Below, one piece after another: positions 30,332-38,955 of a stretch of 64,000 bases of DNA. The position numbers were made by a program, and so were the translations under genes. The notes below the pieces were generated by a model. The model was given only the letters and a program-made list of their open reading frames with translations. It was not told the DNA's origin and did no database searches. Origin of the DNA: Microbulbifer agarilyticus S89. GTDB lineage: Bacteria > Pseudomonadota > Gammaproteobacteria > Pseudomonadales > Cellvibrionaceae. The DNA is taken from assembly GCF_000220505.1 (NCBI RefSeq), contig NZ_AFPJ01000020.1, positions 1 through 64,000 on the forward strand. The letters run 5' to 3'. Position 1 is the first letter of the stretch. Every line of letters starts with the position of its first letter.

Positions 30332-31906
30332 TTCAATAGGCAGCCAGGATAACAGCCAGCTGAGGCTTCTTTGCCACCAGCTGGTTTCCGGGTCTACATC
30401 GGTTTCGATGGGTGCGCCCTTCGCATCCTGCGCCTGCCAGCGCAGCTCACCCTTGTCATTAAGCACCAGGTGCCAGGCGGAGTCTGGCGCAACCCATTCT
30501 GCGAACAGCTGATACAGCTGTTGATTGATTTTTGTATTTTCCATCAACAGGCCAATCTCGGTGTTCTGGATAATTGAGCGGCTATCCAGATTAATCGAGC
30601 CGACAAAGCCGCGGTCTTCGTCAATCACAAATGTCTTGGCGTGTAACGTTGCACTCGATTTGCCATGAAACCAGTTCTTACGCCGTTCCTGGCCTGCGAC
30701 CGTGCGCAACTCCCACAGATCCACGCCGCTTCGCAGAAGCGGTATCCGGTAGCGCGCATAGGCACCGTGCACAATCGCCACATCATTGCTGGAAAGTGAA
30801 TTGGTGAGAATCTTCACCTGCACGCCGCGCCGCTCCAGCTCAGCAAACAACGCACTGCCCACATCACCGGGGATAAAATAGGCACTGCTGATATTCAGCC
30901 GCTGCTGTGCGCTGCGGATAACTTTCTCCAGCTGGTAACCGGGAAATTCCTCGACCGGAATCTCATCCCGCTTGAGCGCCTTCGATGGTGGGTCGGCATA
31001 CAGCTCTGCGGGACCCCATTGAAAGGCGACCTGATCATTGATCAGCGCCTTGGCGAAATCAGAATTTTTCAGCGCCTCGGTAAATTCCGACTCAGCTTCA
31101 TTGGCGAGAAAGGTCGCGACCTCCTGCCGGAGCTGATCCAGTGTCTGCTCGTCCGTCGCAGACAGGGGTAGCCGCGCCACGGGTACTGAAACTTTGTAAT
31201 TCCAGTATTCGTCAAAGATGCGGGAGGCTTGCGGCAGGACCGCGCCAATCGCCAGCACGTCGACATCAAAAAATTCCACATTCGCATGGGAAAAGTAGCC
31301 GTCACCGATATTGCGTCCGCCGGTAATCATCAGCAATCCGTCGGCAACCATCAGTTTGTTGTGCATGCGATGGTTTATGCGACCAAAATTCAGTGCCTGC
31401 TCGATGCCTCGCGCAATACCCGAACGGCCCGCCACGGGGTTGAAAATACGAATCGCAATATTGGGATGCTGGTCGAGAACCGAGATCCACGGGTTGTCCA
31501 CACGGGTACCCAGATCGTCCACCAGCAGGCGTACGCGCACGCCGCGATCCGCAGCCTGCAACAACAGGCTGGTCAGGATGCGACCAACCGTATCGTCTTC
31601 GTAAATGTAATATTGGAGATCGAGGGAGACACTGGCCTCCTGAATCAGTGCCGCTCGCGCGACAAATGCCGAGAGGCCCTCCTGCAACAGGTGGAAGCCG
31701 GAGTAGTTATCGGGCTGGCCCTGGCCATCGCGCCGCACCGCCTGTGCCAAACGCGATTCGGTGGCTGGGGCAAGACTGTTTACGACCGGAGCCGATGACT
31801 CCGTTGAGCTTTGGCTGTCGCCCATGATCACTTCCCATAGAATGGCCAGGCAAAACAACACTACTGCCCACAGGAAGAATGGTCGCAGGGTACGAACGCT
31901 AGGCAT
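30320..31906 (-). CDS. Phospholipase D-like (cardiolipin synthase-like) protein
   Basis: 528-aa protein with an N-terminal hydrophobic segment (about 9-27, FFLWAVVLFCLAILWEVIM) serving as membrane anchor or uncleaved signal. Two HKD motifs are present: HNKLMVADGLLMITGGRN with the preceding INHRM, and HAKTFVIDEDRGFVGSINLD. This is the two-domain PLD fold of cardiolipin synthases (ClsC-like) and phosphatidyltransferases. SLDLQYYIYEDDTVGRIL is the usual opening of the first domain. Likely role: phosphatidyl transfer or phospholipid cleavage at the membrane. It is the last gene of a leftward run after the monooxygenase (57-bp gap). Confidence 0.85.
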   Translation of the reverse strand: MPSVRTLRPFFLWAVVLFCLAILWEVIMGDSQSSTESSAPVVNSLAPATESRLAQAVRRDGQGQPDNYSGFHLLQEGLSAFVARAALIQEASVSLDLQYYIYEDDTVGRILTSLLLQAADRGVRVRLLVDDLGTRVDNPWISVLDQHPNIAIRIFNPVAGRSGIARGIEQALNFGRINHRMHNKLMVADGLLMITGGRNIGDGYFSHANVEFFDVDVLAIGAVLPQASRIFDEYWNYKVSVPVARLPLSATDEQTLDQLRQEVATFLANEAESEFTEALKNSDFAKALINDQVAFQWGPAELYADPPSKALKRDEIPVEEFPGYQLEKVIRSAQQRLNISSAYFIPGDVGSALFAELERRGVQVKILTNSLSSNDVAIVHGAYARYRIPLLRSGVDLWELRTVAGQERRKNWFHGKSSATLHAKTFVIDEDRGFVGSINLDSRSIIQNTEIGLLMENTKINQQLYQLFAEWVAPDSAWHLVLNDKGELRWQAQDAKGAPIETDVDPETSWWQRSLSWLLSWLPIETQI

Positions 31907-31963
31907 TCTGGTGTCATCTCGCTATTACTGGATGACTTAGAGCCTAGTCGATTCGCCTGCGTG

Positions 31964-33493
31964 TCAGCCAGTTGGCGCGGCTTCCTCCTGCGCACGGTGA
32001 TTTTCCGCCACGGGTGTCGCGGAGAATTCCAGAATGCCGTCATCGATGGGCGCTTCCAGCATGATCTTGCGATCCTGCGGGTAGTCATTCAGCAGCTTCC
32101 ACGGGTAGCGGGTACCCTGGCGCGGCAACAGATGATCGGCGCGCTCCACATAGCCAGACTGCAACGCGGACATCACCGAGGTATCCCCCATACAGCCCTC
32201 ATTGTCCACAGCGATAAACTGGCCCTGCCCCGTGTCCCGCAAGTGGTTGAGTAATCGACAAATATAACCGGCAGCAAGATCCGCTTTCAGGGTCCAGGCC
32301 GCATTGGTATAGCCGAATACCCATGCCATATTGGGCACGCCTTCCATTAACACCCCCTTATAAGTGAGGCGATTACGGGTATCCACGGTTTCCCCATCCA
32401 ATTTCAGCGCCAGGCCACCTAGCAGCTGCAGCTTCAGCCCGGTGGCGGAAACAATGATATCGGCCGGTAGATGATCGCCGTTTTGTAAACGGATGCCGTT
32501 CTCGGTGATGCAATCAATCTCTTCGGTCACCACCGACGCCTTGCCGGCATTAATCGCAGCAAACAGGTCGCCATCCGGGATGGCGCAGAGCCGTTGATCC
32601 CATGGCGCATAGCGTGGCGTAAAATGGGCTGTGCTTTCTCCTTCGCCGAGTGCCTTGCGCACCCCGCGCAGCATCAGTTTGCGCACCAGTTGCGGCCAGC
32701 GCTTGGCGGCCTTGAACATCCAGCGGTGCAGGGTAATGTTGCGACGCCGCGCCATGCCATAGGCCCACTGCTCGGGTATCCACCGCTTCAGCCAGTGGGT
32801 CAATTTATCTTCCGCCGGCACCGACAACACATAGGTGGGTGAGCGCTGCAACATGGTGACATGGGCCGCCTGCTCTGCCATTGCTGGCACCAGGGTTACC
32901 GCGGTGGCACCGCTGCCGATCACCACGACACGTTTGTTCCCATAGTCGAGATCCTGTGGCCAGTGTTGCGGGTGGATCCACTGCCCCTGGAAATCGTGCA
33001 TGCCGGGAAACTCAGGCTGGTATCCGGCCTGGTAGTCGTAGTAGCCAGTGCAGGAAATCAGCACCTTGCAGGTAAACCGCACCGGCTCGATCACGGCGTT
33101 GCCGCCCTCTTCTGCAGCGCGGCTGCGCTCACCCAGCAACTGCCAGCGCTGTTGTGCGCTATCCCAGTTGGCTTCACTCAGGTTCACACCGAAGTGAATC
33201 TTGTCGCTCACCCGGTATTCCGCTGCCGTGTCCTCGATGTAGCGACGGATCGACTCGCCATCGGCCATGGTCTTCAGGCCATTCCACGGACGGAAACTGA
33301 AACCAAAGCTGAACATATCGGAATCGGAGCGAACCCCGGGGTAGCGGAATAGGTCCCAGGTACCACCAATCTGTTGGCGGCGCTCGAGAATTGCGAAGTC
33401 TGTGTCGGGACAGTCCCGCATTAAATGACAGGCAGTGCCGATGCCCGAGAGGCCGGCACCAATGATCAGGGTATCGAAATGCTGAGTACGCAT
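31964..33493 (-). CDS. Flavin-containing monooxygenase, Baeyer-Villiger type
   Basis: About 509 aa. N-terminal FAD site IIGAGLSGIGTACHL, then ERRQQIGGTWDLFRYPGVRSDSD. The Baeyer-Villiger fingerprint FxGxxxHxxxW is seen as FQGQWIHPQHWP. The NADPH site is VVVIGSGATAVTLVPAM, and ATGLKL lies near the end. Such enzymes insert oxygen next to a carbonyl or oxidise heteroatoms; the substrate here is unknown. Start is set at ATG 33493 (a GTG two codons earlier is possible; neither has a strong ribosome-binding site). It lies between the octaheme cytochrome gene (84 bp upstream) and the PLD-like gene on the same strand. Confidence 0.85.
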   Translation of the reverse strand: MRTQHFDTLIIGAGLSGIGTACHLMRDCPDTDFAILERRQQIGGTWDLFRYPGVRSDSDMFSFGFSFRPWNGLKTMADGESIRRYIEDTAAEYRVSDKIHFGVNLSEANWDSAQQRWQLLGERSRAAEEGGNAVIEPVRFTCKVLISCTGYYDYQAGYQPEFPGMHDFQGQWIHPQHWPQDLDYGNKRVVVIGSGATAVTLVPAMAEQAAHVTMLQRSPTYVLSVPAEDKLTHWLKRWIPEQWAYGMARRRNITLHRWMFKAAKRWPQLVRKLMLRGVRKALGEGESTAHFTPRYAPWDQRLCAIPDGDLFAAINAGKASVVTEEIDCITENGIRLQNGDHLPADIIVSATGLKLQLLGGLALKLDGETVDTRNRLTYKGVLMEGVPNMAWVFGYTNAAWTLKADLAAGYICRLLNHLRDTGQGQFIAVDNEGCMGDTSVMSALQSGYVERADHLLPRQGTRYPWKLLNDYPQDRKIMLEAPIDDGILEFSATPVAENHRAQEEAAPTG

Positions 33494-33583
33494 GGTCACA
33501 AAGTGCTTTTATTGTCGTTTATTGTTGTCGAGCACTCAGTGTACCGCCCTTTCCCCCGGGGAAGGGCGAGAAGATTGTTAAAA

Positions 33584-35956
33584 TTACTGCAACTGCCGCC
33601 GCAACTGCTCTGCCTTTTCCTGCTGGCCGGTATCCCGGTACAGCGAGAGCAGGGCACTCATCATCTCCGGGTCTCCGGGAAAACGCCGCAGCGCCTGCTC
33701 CAGGTACTGGATTGCGGCCGTTGAGTCACCGGCCGAATTCAGTGCAATAGCATACACATAGCCATAGCGCGGTGAAGCATGCTCTGCATCGGCGGCAGCG
33801 CGCAGCATGGGCATTGCATCCTGCAACTTTTGCTGGCGCACCAGCGATAAACCCAGTGCGTGCTGCAGTGGTGCCTTGTGGATGGCTTCTTCGATCGGGC
33901 GGTTGAGCGCCCCGCGCAGCAGGCGCTCAGCATCGAGCTCGCGCCCAGTACCCCGGTAAAGATCTGCCAAATTAATAATCGCCGGCGTGTAGTACGGAGC
34001 GAGTTTCACCGCCTGTTGCAGCAATTTCTCAGCGCCGGGCAAATCACCCTCGCGCCCGCGCAACGAAGCCAGGTTCACCAGGCTCTCCGGTCGGTCGCTG
34101 TTGAACTCCGCCGCGGCCTGGTAGTCGGCCATCGCCCGGTCAAAGCGTTTGCCGACCTCCTCCGGATAGCTCGCCAGCGGCGCACCCGCCATGGCGCTGG
34201 CGGCAAGCGAGGCCGTCACACGTTCATCTTCGTACAGCAGTGGAATCGCCAGCGCCGGACGCACCTGCTGCGGCACCCGATCCAACGACTGCGCCAATCC
34301 CAAATGCGGCAAGGCTGCGTCGCCCTGCGCAATCACCTGCAATACCTGGGCGCTGGTCTGTGACAGGTAACCTGGCAGCATAGAGACCGCGGTTGCCCGC
34401 ACTATTTCAGGCTGGCTCTCATCCATCGCGAGCTTCAGCAACTGACTCTCCGCATCCGGTGCGCCGATTCGTCCGGCAAACAGCGCCTCGCCATAGTGCG
34501 GGTCCGGTTTACCAAATTTCTTCTGCAGAACAGCCGCCGCCCAGGTGTTGGTTTCATCGGTGTGGCAGCCGATGCAGGCATTCGGCGACCCGATTTTTTC
34601 CGACAGATCCGGGCGCGGTACGCGGAAGCTATGGTCGCGCCGCGCGTCTACCTGCATATACACCTCGTCGGTCATATGACAGTTCACGCACTGTGCGCCG
34701 TCACTGCCCACCGGGTGAAAGTGGTGGTCTACGGTATCGAACTTGGTGGGCAAGTGGCACTGGGCGCACACATCGTTGCCGCTAGCGCGCAATTCCAGGC
34801 TGTGGGGGTTATGGCAATTACTACAGGTTACACCGGCCCCATGCATCTTGCTCTGCAGGAAAGAGCCCCAGACATACACCTCGTCGTTGATCTGGCCATC
34901 CGCGTGGTAAAGGCCCTCACTCAATAAGGCGGGATGGAAGAAATCCAGAAAATCATTCTCTGGCCGCACGCCGGGGAACTGGGTGCCGCGCCGGGAATGA
35001 CACTGTGCACACACGGGGATCTCGGCCTGGGTATGCACGTCGTTGGCGATATGTGCGATACCGCTCTTGGCATCCATCGCCCAGCGTGCCTGACGCCGCC
35101 CGTCAAAGCGCAGTGCGAATCCCTGGTTCTTATCCGCCGCGCGTTCGCTCTCCGGCAAACCGGCCCACTCCACGTGGGCACGCCCGGGGCCATGGCAGGA
35201 TTCACAGCCCACATTGATTTCCGACCAGCGGGTGGCAAAGGTCTGGGATTCTGCATCGTAGTTTTTATGCAGATTGGTGGAATGGCAGTCTGCGCACTGA
35301 AAGTTCCAGTTCTGGTTGATACCGGTCCAGTGCAGAGGGTCGCCGGCTTTGATCTCTTCATCCGGGTAGAGGTGGAACCAACGCTGACCGCCCTCTTCTT
35401 TTGGGCGGGCATCCCAGGAGAGACTGAGAGCCTGCAAGCGCCCACCGGGAAACTCAATCAAATATTGCTGTAGCGGATAAACGCCAAAGGTGTAGGCCAC
35501 CGGATAATCGTGCAGCTTGCCGTCAGGCCCATCGGTGCGCACAAAGTACTGGTCATCGCGCTGGAAGAAGCGCGACTCGGTGCCAAAGTAATCAAAGACA
35601 ACGTCGTCAAAATCACCCACCACGGTTTCCGCGTCCGGCGTTTTCATCGCCAGGTCGTGATGGGATTTTTGCCAGTCGTCGAATTCCTGTTGATGACAGG
35701 CCGCACATTGCGCGGTGCCCACGTAGTCGGGATTGGCGTCCGCCTGCGGCGACGCACCTTGCTCGCCCTGTGCCACAGTTACCGCTGTGGGGGTCTGTCC
35801 CGCCACAGTTGCTACCTGCTGGCCTGCCTTTGGCAGATCTTCTGCACCGCTACCATCACCAGCACCATCACCATCACCAGCACCAACTATCCCGGCGTTT
35901 TTATCGCAGGCCGTGGCGGCGAGTACCGCAAGCAGAAAAAGGATCGGCGCGCGCAT
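33584..35956 (-). CDS. Octaheme c-type cytochrome lipoprotein with C-terminal TPR repeats
   Basis: 790 aa. Lipobox-like LAATAC (Cys17) predicts a lipid-anchored periplasmic protein. A Gly/Asp-rich linker follows (its DNA is a CAC-CAT simple repeat near 35850). Eight CxxCH haem sites are visible: CAACH, CADCH, CESCH, CAQCH, CSNCH, CAQCH, CVNCH and CIGCH, all within about residues 80-480. The final third (about 620-790) is tetratricopeptide repeats (LVNLASLRGREGDLPGAEKL, then YYTPAIINLADLYRGTGREL and similar). Family members are annotated as multiheme cytochrome c/TPR proteins; the electron donor and acceptor are unknown. It heads a possible operon with a monooxygenase and a PLD-like gene, and diverges from the HAD-sulfatase operon. 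Confidence 0.88.
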   Translation of the reverse strand: MRAPILFLLAVLAATACDKNAGIVGAGDGDGAGDGSGAEDLPKAGQQVATVAGQTPTAVTVAQGEQGASPQADANPDYVGTAQCAACHQQEFDDWQKSHHDLAMKTPDAETVVGDFDDVVFDYFGTESRFFQRDDQYFVRTDGPDGKLHDYPVAYTFGVYPLQQYLIEFPGGRLQALSLSWDARPKEEGGQRWFHLYPDEEIKAGDPLHWTGINQNWNFQCADCHSTNLHKNYDAESQTFATRWSEINVGCESCHGPGRAHVEWAGLPESERAADKNQGFALRFDGRRQARWAMDAKSGIAHIANDVHTQAEIPVCAQCHSRRGTQFPGVRPENDFLDFFHPALLSEGLYHADGQINDEVYVWGSFLQSKMHGAGVTCSNCHNPHSLELRASGNDVCAQCHLPTKFDTVDHHFHPVGSDGAQCVNCHMTDEVYMQVDARRDHSFRVPRPDLSEKIGSPNACIGCHTDETNTWAAAVLQKKFGKPDPHYGEALFAGRIGAPDAESQLLKLAMDESQPEIVRATAVSMLPGYLSQTSAQVLQVIAQGDAALPHLGLAQSLDRVPQQVRPALAIPLLYEDERVTASLAASAMAGAPLASYPEEVGKRFDRAMADYQAAAEFNSDRPESLVNLASLRGREGDLPGAEKLLQQAVKLAPYYTPAIINLADLYRGTGRELDAERLLRGALNRPIEEAIHKAPLQHALGLSLVRQQKLQDAMPMLRAAADAEHASPRYGYVYAIALNSAGDSTAAIQYLEQALRRFPGDPEMMSALLSLYRDTGQQEKAEQLRRQLQ

Positions 35957-36219
35957 TTCGTCTCCAAATTATCGTTTTATTTTCAACGCAGTATAGCTTC
36001 TCACGCCTGCAAGCTGCTTCAGTCAGGCGGCCTGCTCTCCCGGTTGTACAGGTGTAAAGGCAAGGCCCGTTTACGTTGGCCGTTACACCCAGCGAGGTAA
36101 ATATCATCCAATGCGACCAATATGAGCAAATATATGCCACAAAAATGAACAATACGAACTAGGCTTGAAAGTGTGACCCGCTCAAGCATGCACTTCACTG
36201 CGGTATTTTGGGAAGTTCT

Positions 36220-37263
36220 ATGCCTTCGCATCAACTGTGCCATCCGCACATAACACGCCTCCGCCTCATTGGCGGCCTACTCTGGCTGCTTGTGGCCGGC
36301 CTTACCTGTTTCGGTAATTTCGCCGCTGCTTCTGCAGGCGGCGACCCGCTACCTTCCTGGAGCGACGGCGCGAGCAAACAAGCTATTGTCAACTTTGTCG
36401 AAAAAGTTACCACAGAGGGCTCTCCCGGCTTTGTGCCAAAAAACCGGCGTATTGCCACTTTTGACAACGACGGCACCCTGTGGGCCGAGCAGCCGGTCTA
36501 CTTCCAGCTGATTTACGCCCTCGACCAAATCAAGAAACTGGCACCCCAGCACCCAGAGTGGAAAACCGAGGAGCCATTCGCCTCCGCGCTCAAGGGTGAC
36601 CTGGATACGCTGGCGGCCAGCGGCAAACAGGGCTTGATGAAACTGATCGCCGCGACCCACGCCGATATGACCGCCGACGAGTTTTCGGACAATGTGTCCC
36701 AGTGGCTGAAGACCGCCCGCCACCCGAAAAGCAACCGTCCCTACAATGAAATGGTCTACCAGCCCATGCTGGAATTACTCGATTACCTGCGAGCAAACGG
36801 GTTCAAGACCTTTATCGTTTCCGGCGGCGGCATCGATTTTTTGCGTGTATTCGCTGAGCAGACCTACGGCATCCCGCCTGAGCAGGTGGTGGGTTCCAGC
36901 CTCAAGGCCGAGTACGAGGTGCGCGACGGCAAACCGGAAATCCTCAAGCGCGCCGAGATCAACCTGATTAATGACAAGGCCGGCAAGCCCGTCGGCATTC
37001 ATCAGCATATCGGCCAGCGCCCAATATTCGCCGCAGGAAATTCCGACGGCGACTTTGAAATGCTCGAATGGAGCACGGCAGGACAAGGCCCACGTTTTGG
37101 CCTGCTGCTGCACCACACCGATGGCAAGCGGGAGTGGGCCTACGACCGCGAATCACACATAGGCCGCCTGGAAAAGGGACTGGACCAGGCTAAAGAAAGG
37201 GGCTGGATTGTCATCGACATGCAGCGAGACTGGGGTCAGATATTCCCGGACGCGACCAACTAG
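36220..37263 (+). CDS. Periplasmic HAD-family phosphatase
   Basis: 347 aa. Start ATG 36220 with GGGAAG about 6 nt upstream (a TTG 12 bp earlier is possible). A hydrophobic segment (LIGGLLWLLVAGLTCFGNFAAASA) is a likely signal peptide. HAD motifs: I FDNDGTLW (both Asp), II TFIVSGGG, III Lys near LKRAEINLINDKAG, IV AAGNSDGDFEML. The long cap is helical. It resembles phosphoserine-phosphatase-like HADs, but periplasmic location points to scavenging of phosphoesters. It precedes sulfatase 1 by 49 bp on the same strand, so the two are probably one operon. Confidence 0.82.
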   Translation: MPSHQLCHPHITRLRLIGGLLWLLVAGLTCFGNFAAASAGGDPLPSWSDGASKQAIVNFVEKVTTEGSPGFVPKNRRIATFDNDGTLWAEQPVYFQLIYALDQIKKLAPQHPEWKTEEPFASALKGDLDTLAASGKQGLMKLIAATHADMTADEFSDNVSQWLKTARHPKSNRPYNEMVYQPMLELLDYLRANGFKTFIVSGGGIDFLRVFAEQTYGIPPEQVVGSSLKAEYEVRDGKPEILKRAEINLINDKAGKPVGIHQHIGQRPIFAAGNSDGDFEMLEWSTAGQGPRFGLLLHHTDGKREWAYDRESHIGRLEKGLDQAKERGWIVIDMQRDWGQIFPDATN

Positions 37264-37312
37264 CAGTAATCAACGAGCAGCAACCACCTTCCACACTGCG
37301 CCGGAGGCAACC

Positions 37313-38881
37313 ATGAAAAAACTACGTTTAGGGCACCTGTTAAAGGTCCCTGTCTCACTCGCGGCGGCAGCCCTGCTGTCGATCTGCACCGGCGCGGCAC
37401 AGGCGCAGGACAAGCCCAACATCCTGGTGATCTGGGGTGATGATATTGGGATCTGGAACATCAGCGCTAACAGCAAGGGCATGATGGGCTACAAGACGCC
37501 CAATATTGACCGAATCGCCAAAGAGGGCCTGTCATTTACCGACTACTATGGCCAGCAGTCCTGTACCGCAGGACGCGCGGCCTTTGTCGGCGGCAACGTG
37601 CCGGTACGCACCGGCATGACGAAAGTTGGCTTGCCCGGTGCGAAAGAGGGTTGGCAGGAGTCGGACGTAACCATTGCCACGGTGATGAAAAGCCAGGGCT
37701 ACGCCACCGGTCAGTTCGGCAAGAATCACTTCGGTGACCGCGACGAGCACCTGCCCACCAATCACGGGTTCGACGTGTTTTTCGGCAACCTCTACCATCT
37801 GAATGCGGAAGAGGAACCGGAAAACCGCGATTACCCAAAAAACCCGGAGTTTCGCAAACGATTCGGTCCCCGCGGTGTGCTAAAGGCGACCGCGGGTGGC
37901 GCCATTGAAGACACCGGCCCACTGACCAAAAAACGCATGGAAACGGTGGATGAGGAAACCCTCGCCGCGGCCATGGACTTTATCACGCGGCAAGTACAGG
38001 ACGGCAAACCCTTCTTCGTCTGGTGGAATGCCACGCGCATGCATTTCCGCACCCATGTGAAGGAGGAGCACAAAAACATCGCCGGCCCCAGCAGCAACGA
38101 GTACCAGGATGGCATGGTCGAACACGACATGCATGTAGGCAAACTACTGGACCTGCTGGATGAGCTGAAGATCGCCGACAACACCATTGTGTTCTACTCC
38201 ACCGACAATGGTCCGCACTTTAATACGTGGCCGGATGCGGGCACCACCATTTTCCGCAGTGAGAAAAACTCGAACTGGGAAGGTGCTTACCGGGTTCCCG
38301 CGTTTGTGCGCTGGCCGGGCAAGTTCCCGGCAGGTAAAACCCTGAATGGCATCGTCTCCCATGAAGACTGGCTGCCGACTTTTGCTGCCGCAGCGGGCAA
38401 TCCGGAAATCAAGCAGCAGCTGCTCAAGGGCGTGCGCCTGAATGGCCGCAGCTACAAGAACTACATCGATGGCAACAATATGCTGGACTACTTCACCGGC
38501 AAAACGGATGAGTCGCCACGTCGTGAATTCATTTATGTGAATGACGATGGCCAGATCGTGGCCATGCGCTACGATGCGTGGAAGGCCGTGTTCCTGGAGA
38601 ACCGCGGCAAACAGTTCGGGGTGTGGATGGAGCCCTTCACCGAGTTGCGTGTACCGCTGATTTTTAACCTGCGCCGGGATCCCTTCGAGCGCGCCCAGCA
38701 CAATGCCAATACCTATTACGATTGGCTACTCGATCGGGCTTTCGTGCTGGTGCCGCTACAACAGCTCGCAGCACAATTCCTCAAAACGATGGAGGAATAC
38801 CCACCCAGCCAGACACCGGGTGCCTTCAACCTGAAGAAAATCGAAGAACAGCTGAAATCCGGGGCTGGCGGCAGCAACTGA
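37313..38881 (+). CDS. Arylsulfatase-family enzyme 1 (C-T-A-G-R type)
   Basis: 522-aa secreted sulfatase; signal peptide to about AQAQ (residue 32). GGAGG lies 5 nt before the ATG. Metal ligands are in IWGDD (41-44). The formylglycine motif is CTAGR with Cys84, the active site after oxidation of Cys. Further catalytic residues: GKNHFGDR (Lys137/His139 region), RMHF and STDNGP (about 297-301). These hydrolyse sulfate esters in the periplasm. It is paralogous to the proteins at 38956 and 42872, sharing the WGDDIG, TAGRAAF and LPTNHGFD blocks. The C-x-A-x-R form of the motif needs a maturation enzyme that is not in this window. Substrate unknown. Confidence 0.9.
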   Translation: MKKLRLGHLLKVPVSLAAAALLSICTGAAQAQDKPNILVIWGDDIGIWNISANSKGMMGYKTPNIDRIAKEGLSFTDYYGQQSCTAGRAAFVGGNVPVRTGMTKVGLPGAKEGWQESDVTIATVMKSQGYATGQFGKNHFGDRDEHLPTNHGFDVFFGNLYHLNAEEEPENRDYPKNPEFRKRFGPRGVLKATAGGAIEDTGPLTKKRMETVDEETLAAAMDFITRQVQDGKPFFVWWNATRMHFRTHVKEEHKNIAGPSSNEYQDGMVEHDMHVGKLLDLLDELKIADNTIVFYSTDNGPHFNTWPDAGTTIFRSEKNSNWEGAYRVPAFVRWPGKFPAGKTLNGIVSHEDWLPTFAAAAGNPEIKQQLLKGVRLNGRSYKNYIDGNNMLDYFTGKTDESPRREFIYVNDDGQIVAMRYDAWKAVFLENRGKQFGVWMEPFTELRVPLIFNLRRDPFERAQHNANTYYDWLLDRAFVLVPLQQLAAQFLKTMEEYPPSQTPGAFNLKKIEEQLKSGAGGSN

Positions 38882-38895
38882 ATTCAGTCCTCAAA

Positions 38896-38934
38896 ACACA
38901 AAACCCACCGCTTGCGGTGGGTTTTGTGTTTTTG
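38896..38934. terminator. Strong bidirectional terminator between convergent sulfatase genes
   Basis: ACACAAAACCCACCG (38896-38910) pairs perfectly with CGGTGGGTTTTGTGT (38915-38929) around CTTG, followed by T-rich sequence. It lies between sulfatase 1 (rightward) and sulfatase 2 (leftward). Confidence 0.92.
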
Positions 38935-38955
38935 CACTTTGCTGTTTATCAGACT

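Noticed and set aside
33545-33572. GC-rich hairpin (CGCCCTT...AAGGGCG) between the cytochrome and monooxygenase genes
   Set aside because: No U tract on the transcribed strand, so not called a terminator; it may simply be a processing or stalling structure.
35840-35884. CACCAT-type simple repeat that looks like a His tag on the plus strand
   Set aside because: It is in the coding sequence of the leftward cytochrome and encodes its Gly/Asp-rich linker.
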